Of a stretch of 64,000 bases of DNA, positions 58,986 to 64,000 are shown piece by piece. How positions within the stretch are numbered: the first letter of the stretch is position 1; the number at the start of each line of letters is the position of its first letter. The notes under the pieces were generated by a model, which was not told the origin of the DNA, searched no databases, and saw only the letters and a program-made list of their open reading frames with translations. The position numbers were made by a program, and so were the translations under genes. The stretch comes from Ischnura elegans (taxonomy: Eukaryota > Arthropoda > Insecta > Odonata > Coenagrionidae), in contig NC_060259.1 in NCBI RefSeq assembly GCF_921293095.1, forward strand, positions 26,481,812 through 26,545,811, written 5' to 3'.

Positions 58986-61020
58986 CTTCTTTTTAGTTAT
59001 GATATTAATTTTTTTATTTTAGTTAATTTCTTTATCTGTTTTAGTTTTATTTAATAAAAATGAGGCCTATAAGACTTACAAAAACTTCATGTGGAGTGCG
59101 GAATGACAAATCCTAAAACGATGGAATACGCGTAAAGTTAAATTGCAAACAACATTAAAAACATAAGGTAAATAATAGATTATTCCGGGATTCTAACCTG
59201 TAATTTTTGGTTCTCAGGCAATAACCGTTGCGCCATATGAATACTTGGCGTGAGAAGATTGAAATCATTAATACTTACCATGAACCATAGCGATTGATAC
59301 AATTATCGAAAGAGGTAACTCATAACGCTTATGAAGACCTACCAATAGTGTAACAATGCATTGTCATTATGTTCTCATCTGTACTGAAATTTTCGAGTCG
59401 ATCCGACATTGGAAAGTGGGTTAAGAATGAATTGCCAAATTCCATCGGTGAAACAGGCAAACGAAGTAAGTTAAGAAAAATCGCTTAAAATTAGAGAAAA
59501 CCGAAACTTATTGAAAAACGGAACCAATGATTTTTACAAAATTTCTTTTCCCATGTCATGATAGGAATTTCATTACATCGTTTTGAAAGAAAGTTACGTA
59601 AATAAGCAAAAATACAGCTTCGCACGAACTCAATGCTATTCTTATGGGAGCCAAATAGTTAACACAAGATGATTATTTAAAAAACTGCTAAAATTGTTTC
59701 TCCCAAAAATCCTTTCTTAGCGCGCCTACACATTTCACAAGGGATATAATCTGAAAATTTCATCGCTCTATAGGGCAACTTAGGCATCTTTAGTAGTAAT
59801 CTAATCGAATCTACTATATGGGCACAGCTCACACTACTGTAGGCACGCTTAGTGAGTGAGTGAATCTGTCAGGACGCGTTGCCCTATACAGGGGGAAGAA
59901 AAATTGTATCGCGAAATTTTAACCCTGCATAATTAATTCCAGCTGATGAGGACCCAGGGTGGGTACTTAGAAAGGTACAACGCACGAGGGCCGGGAACCA
60001 AGTACTAAAAACTTATTCGCCCAATCATCCTCGCGAGGGGTTTGGAGAGGAAGGAGAAAAAGGAACGGAAGCGACGCCGCGAGTTGAGCCCGACAACACC
60101 TCCGGCACGGAGTAGAGAAATTCCTACTCTGTGCCTCCCGGGTAAGTATAGTGGTGGAAGGGACAGGATGGGGAAACCCCACGCCTTCGTCAGGACGACG
60201 TGGGCCACTACTAGCGAAACCACGATTTGCTTTTACTACAGAAATGGAAGAATATTCTATAAATAAAAATATTCCACAGCTTTTCCTGTAGATTGATAGT
60301 TGATGTCAACAGGAACCAAAATTAGTAATGACGTTTAGGACGACAACGCACCATTTTTGAGCTACAGAAACTTTGAGCCAAGCGCTCCGAAAAGAGGTAA
60401 AAACAATGTTTCATTCATCATCAAATTTTCGTATAAAATACAACATGGTAATCATACTTCTCTCATAAAGTCTTCTAAACATATTATACGGGATATTTCC
60501 AAAACTTAAACATTGCGTTACTTGCAAAACTCAATCGAGCCTTCGTTTATAATTATCTCAAATCATGATTTAGACTTTGAAACATATTCATTCAGTTTGC
60601 TCAAGTGAGAGATTATACCAATCATTTAGGTGAGTTTTTTGATAAACTGATAATATTCATTGATCAATGTTTAAAATTGCCCGCTAATTCAAATAACCCA
60701 AGTAATTCACCCAACTAACCACACCAGAATTCTCTTATTGTAATTGAAGGTACGATGGGAAAAGTACGAATGGTTTATAAGTGATAGGAAGAATTCATGG
60801 TATGCATGTGAAAAATAGTATGCTATTCTCATTTATACTTTTGATGACGATATCGATCGGTAGGAATTATTAATAACCAACACTATGTCGACTGTTCCAC
60901 GAAATCGTGGTAGACGAATAAATAACCCTGCAAAAGTGTACAAAGTGTTTCTTGTCGGTTCAGCATGAATTAAAGATTCCACAGAAAGTTATTTAGTTAA
61001 AGCAGAAACCTACTTAATGC
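58986..61020. other. No supported gene; one tRNA-like fragment
   Basis: At 59,183-59,239 the minus strand shows GGCGCAACGGTTATTGCCTG and GGTTAGAATCCCGG, a worn A box/B box pair. CTATAGGGCAAC near 59,770 is inverted at about 59,880. A GC-rich patch at 59,950-60,220 has open frames on both strands but no recognisable protein. Confidence 0.35.
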
Positions 61021-61160
61021 TAATATATAAAATTTGGTAGCACTTTTCCACCGTATTTTAATTCGTAATACTTTAAATTGACTCTCTTGTACCAGATGAT
61101 GGCTCTGTGAGCCGTACGCATTAAAATATTGTGGAAAAGTGCTACCATATATCATTTAAA
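61021..61160. mobile_element. Short foldback with degenerate hammerhead-like core
   Basis: GGTAGCACTTTTCCAC and its complement GTGGAAAAGTGCTACC form arms of about 40 bases. Between them, CCAGATGATGGCTCTGTGAG then CCGTACG resembles the core with a GGCTC/GAGCC stem and a mutated GAAAC. Confidence 0.6.
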
Positions 61161-61666
61161 TATGTCGAATTTCCACCAAATAATACCTGAATCTGTTGAA
61201 GTTACCTATTTAATGATTAAAAATTTAAGTATCGTTAGTTTCTCTGAATGTTTTGAAGTTAATTCCTTAAAATATAATTCCTGTGTAAAACGTATTGTTT
61301 CACTCTGCCTGAAGCATGAGCATCTTGCAGCTAAAAGATGGAAGGTCAAGGAAAAAGCTGCATACAAAAATAACGCGGTCAAAGTTTTGCAATAGGCGCG
61401 TTTGTGGTGAGGGGTGGTATGGTATTTCTAGGGATGAATGTAACACGTGCATGAAGGAAGGGGTGAGGCGGAGAGGAACAAATGGTCGAGTCATTCGCGC
61501 TGGAGATTTTGGTGCGAACGGTGACTGCTCCTTGGGTGGCTGCGATTACATTGTCCCTGCTTGAAGAATACTTTCGCGGCAGTGATGAATATGTGAGGAT
61601 AAAATATCGCTTATAGGCTTAGTGGTGCTAATAAGAGAGCAACATCACTTGAAAAGCGGTTTCAAC
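61161..61666. other. Upstream region of gene 2
   Basis: GC content rises from about 61,390 to 61,590, as it does upstream of gene 1, and an ATAAAATAT stretch lies about 65 bases before the start codon. Promoter function is a guess. Confidence 0.3.
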
Positions 61667-62408
61667 ATGAGGGTGATAGTTATTATGATAGCTTCCATTC
61701 TTGCTGCAACGTCCGCGCGAGGTGCGTATCCGATATTAGACTATGTTAATCGTGAAATATATATCTTTTTCCCGGCGAAGGGCTGACGTGAATAGTTCTC
61801 GGGTGTATCCGGGTTAGATCCTCCATCTCCATCCCTACCGACGTTTCGATGAATGAGTAATTCATCGTCATCAGGGCCGTTGATGCCGATTTTCGGTGGC
61901 CAGGTTTACATAGTATGTCTCTCAGGTAGGGTCGGTTCCTACTGTTGTATGTACTTTTGCTTTTTCCCGCCATTATCCGAAAAATGGCGGGAAGAAAAAC
62001 AAAATACATCTACCAATTGGAATCGACCTCACCTGAGAGAGACACTATATAATCCTGGCCACTCGAGAAGCGGCATCAACGGCCCTGATGACGATGAATA
62101 ATTCATTCATGTAAATGTCGGCAAGGATCTAACCCGGATGGAGACCCAAGAACTGCTTATGTCAATCGTCTCTATGAGGTACGGAGTTATTTAGTGCATT
62201 TATCCTCACAGTCGGGGGGATTGACGTCGATTGGGATGCCAATGATCTCTCATGTCACAAAGAGGAAGCCGAGAAAAGCGGACTCCTTGGCCGCTGTACA
62301 CATGACAATCCACACAGGTGTGGCACTGCGAAACGCATCTGTGACGCGGAATCGACAACCAGGTCACGCAGGGCACTGAATGACGCGGCCGCACTTGCAT
62401 CGAAAAAG
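61667..62408 (+). CDS. Small secreted-protein gene 2, first two exons, runs off the window
   Basis: Exon 1 (61,667-61,721) encodes MRVIVIMIASILAATSAR, a signal peptide, and leaves in phase 1 at GTGCGT. Exon 2 (62,212-62,408), after TTTATCCTCACAG, enters in phase 1 and keeps 65 codons open: GGIDVDWDANDLSCHKEE, then GLLGRCTHDNPHRCGTAKRI, C, an acidic and then arginine-rich part, ending AAALASKK at a consensus GTGAGT donor in phase 0. Cysteines fall at residues 33, 47, 55 and 62. The open frame, phase match and both consensus donors support it. I do not recognise the domain. Exon 1 and its donor resemble gene 1 (TCYGCRCGA-GTRCGTATC), suggesting a family. No further exon could be picked before 64,000. 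Confidence 0.6.
61794..62154. mobile_element. Foldback element in the gene 2 intron, with hammerhead-like cores
   Basis: Arms of about 170 bases pair with mismatches around a centre near 61,980 (CCGCCATT / AATGGCGG). Reversed, the left arm reads CCTGATGACGATGAAT, loop, ATTCATCGAAACGTCGG: the best CTGATGA box in the window, a seven-pair stem, then GAAAC, with one extra base after the box. It ends 57 bases before exon 2. Confidence 0.75.
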
Positions 62409-62859
62409 GTGAGTTGCTCTTTGCTTTGCGCGCATTGTGATCTTGATAAGAGGTGTATCAATGGGATTAGGGAAACAGTCTAGTTATCGAGGTGCTCTTT
62501 TTGTTTTGGGTCGTGTTATCAAGGTTATTTTGGTTATCAGTCGTGTTATAGAGGTTAATGTAATCATTATACCCCTTCCTAACGTATTCTTTTGGATAGA
62601 GTCACGCATAGTGTCGTGTTATCGAAGTTGACTTCTCAAAACGACTTGTCATAGAGGTTCTGAGTTGTTTTGAATTGGAAAATGCGTGCTTTTGAGGCTG
62701 CTTATATAATTATCGTCGCGTTATTGCGGTGAATTAAGCGTCATGTGTTATGGTAATCTCAAGGGGATTTGAAAATTGCACTTGTAATTGAGGTTGTCGT
62801 GCCATTGAGGGTCGTGTAAGCGATGTTCTATAGTATTACTATAAGTTGAAAAGGGGTTC

Positions 62860-63085
62860 GGGTTGGTGTGGTGGATTCACACCCCGTACACCTGGGTTCA
62901 AATCCCGGCGCTGGCGGATATTTTTCAAACTGCCCAACCCCCTTTAAATGCTTCGTGGAGGGCTACACCGTCCGTTGGGTGGGACGTTAAGCAATGACCC
63001 CTTGGCACCTTACGCTAATGGCAAGCTAATACCGACGCTAGGTTTCTCTCCAAATTTCCTTACCTACCCTTCCCAACGGCGTAAA
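62860..63085 (+). repeat. tRNA-derived SINE, family S1
   Basis: Head with GGGTTGGTGTGGTGGATTC and B box GGGTTCAAATCCCGG, body with TTTTTCAAACTGC, CGTGGAGGGC, CCGTCCGTTGGG, GACGTTAAGCAATGACCCC, ACCGACGCTAGGTTTCTCTC. Downstream of gene 2 exon 2, so possibly intronic. Confidence 0.85.
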
Positions 63086-63179
63086 TGGCCTTAACTGTAG
63101 GTCGCCTCATTCAAATACCATAAGATACCCAAGTCTAAAAATTGGAAAATGGAGTTCATGCTTCAATACTTTGCTTTCT

Positions 63180-63325
63180 CCAAAAATATGCTTACAATAT
63201 TGAAATAAGTAAGATTAAATTCAAGTTTTTCGGTTAAAAATACCTGATGAAAGTACAAGATGCGAAACTTGGACAGAAAATTATTAAATTTAGTTTTGGC
63301 CAGCTTTTTTATCATTTTTTTTTTT
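63180..63325 (-). repeat. Dispersed repeat R1, reversed copy
   Basis: The minus strand carries AAAAAAGCTGGCCAAAACTA, the R1 signature. Diverged. Confidence 0.4.
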
Positions 63326-64000
63326 ATTTTAAAGATTTTCAACGCTTTGACACCACTTAAAAAGCAGCATCGTAATTAGTACTCATCGAATTGTAATAAT
63401 GTTCTTTTCTTCATTACGTATCGTAATTAGAGCACTTTCCTCATTCTCTCCTCCTGTAACCCAGCTCTTGTGGAATCAATAATATTTATGGTATCCAAGT
63501 GCTCCTACTATTTTCACCATATATAATTATAGCGAATGGCACCGCTTGAAAAACAATGGGTTATCTTAAAAGTAAGCCATTATTGCCAAGCCAAAGCCAG
63601 CCTAAAATTGAAATTCTGCCGGCATGAATATCATTTTTTTGACGAAACCATCGATAAGTGTTTTAATCCTCTTTTGAATTTGCTTACATGCAAGTGTACT
63701 CCTGGTTAACATGGTTAGTTTCTATTATTGAGATCGATGAAAAATTGATAAATTTGTATCCTAAAAATGCAATAATATGAAAAACTAATGATATAGTACA
63801 ATTTACTTAAATAATAAACTACAAAATGCCTTTCATCGCCTGATGATACGATTTTCACTCAATATTTACATTGGAAGTGATTTAAAAAAGTGAAATTTGG
63901 CATAGAAATCAATGTTATTTTAAAATATGTCTAAAAGTTAACATTAGTGAGGTGAGAATAATCCCAACAATTGATTTTCTCGGTGATTAAAATACTTTCT
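63326..64000. other. No gene seen
   Basis: AT-rich. 63,690-63,870 resembles 58,640-58,830 (CTGGTTA, ATTGATAAATTTG, GATGAT-GAT-TTC). No exon of gene 2 could be supported. Confidence 0.35.

Noticed and set aside
59967-60266. Basic open frames on both strands of a GC-rich patch
   Set aside because: Low-complexity KEKKERKRRRE-type reading caused by purine-rich DNA.
2243-63085. tRNA genes at sites with good A and B boxes
   Set aside because: The better ones (38,741, 62,860) belong to one SINE family with a shared non-tRNA body; the others lack a full cloverleaf.

Overview
This is a 64-kb stretch of an AT-rich animal nuclear genome, most likely an arthropod. The evidence is small genes split by long introns, an arthropod-like SPOP/TDPOZ-type MATH-BTB gene, one tRNA-derived SINE family in four copies, many small hAT- and piggyBac-type elements, and hairpin elements of the kind linked to Penelope-like retroelements. 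I cannot name the order or species. Nothing bacterial, organellar or CRISPR-like was seen, and I recognised no retroviral or LTR element.

Layout: 1-8.8 kb is repeat-rich: a broken piggyBac transposase at the left edge, a decayed transposase-like gene near 4.1-5.0 kb, and a TIR element at 5.85-6.75 kb split by a 304-bp hAT MITE with an exact 8-bp target duplication. At 9.0-10.05 kb lies the only long intact reading frame, an intronless 349-residue MATH-BTB protein. From 10 to 28 kb there is no convincing gene. This part holds foldback elements (14.47-14.86, 15.09-15.27, 23.97-24.13 kb), hAT and piggyBac-like MITEs, and several dispersed repeat pairs.

From 28.6 kb rightwards are parts of three small plus-strand genes, read from splice signals and phase. 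Gene 1 (28,645; 3' end unsettled) and gene 2 (61,667, running off the window) start with similar signal-peptide exons that both end in phase 1 at near-identical donors, followed by short cysteine-containing ectodomain exons. Gene 3 (50,386-56,747) encodes a 90-residue single-pass membrane protein with a tandemly duplicated 3' region carrying repeated AATAAA signals. Between them lie a 1.7-kb TIR element (41,200-42,883) containing a six-copy 91-bp satellite and a nested hAT-like insertion, a 37.6-39.1 kb inverted repeat, a Helitron candidate, and further MITEs and SINEs.

The most interesting signals are the paired small secreted-protein genes, the ambiguous duplicated exons at 33.0 and 33.9 kb, and a hammerhead-ribozyme-like core (CTGATGA-like box, short stem, GAAAC) recurring at about ten places, mostly in foldback elements. 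All exon joins and family calls are by eye; transcript data or database searches could change them.
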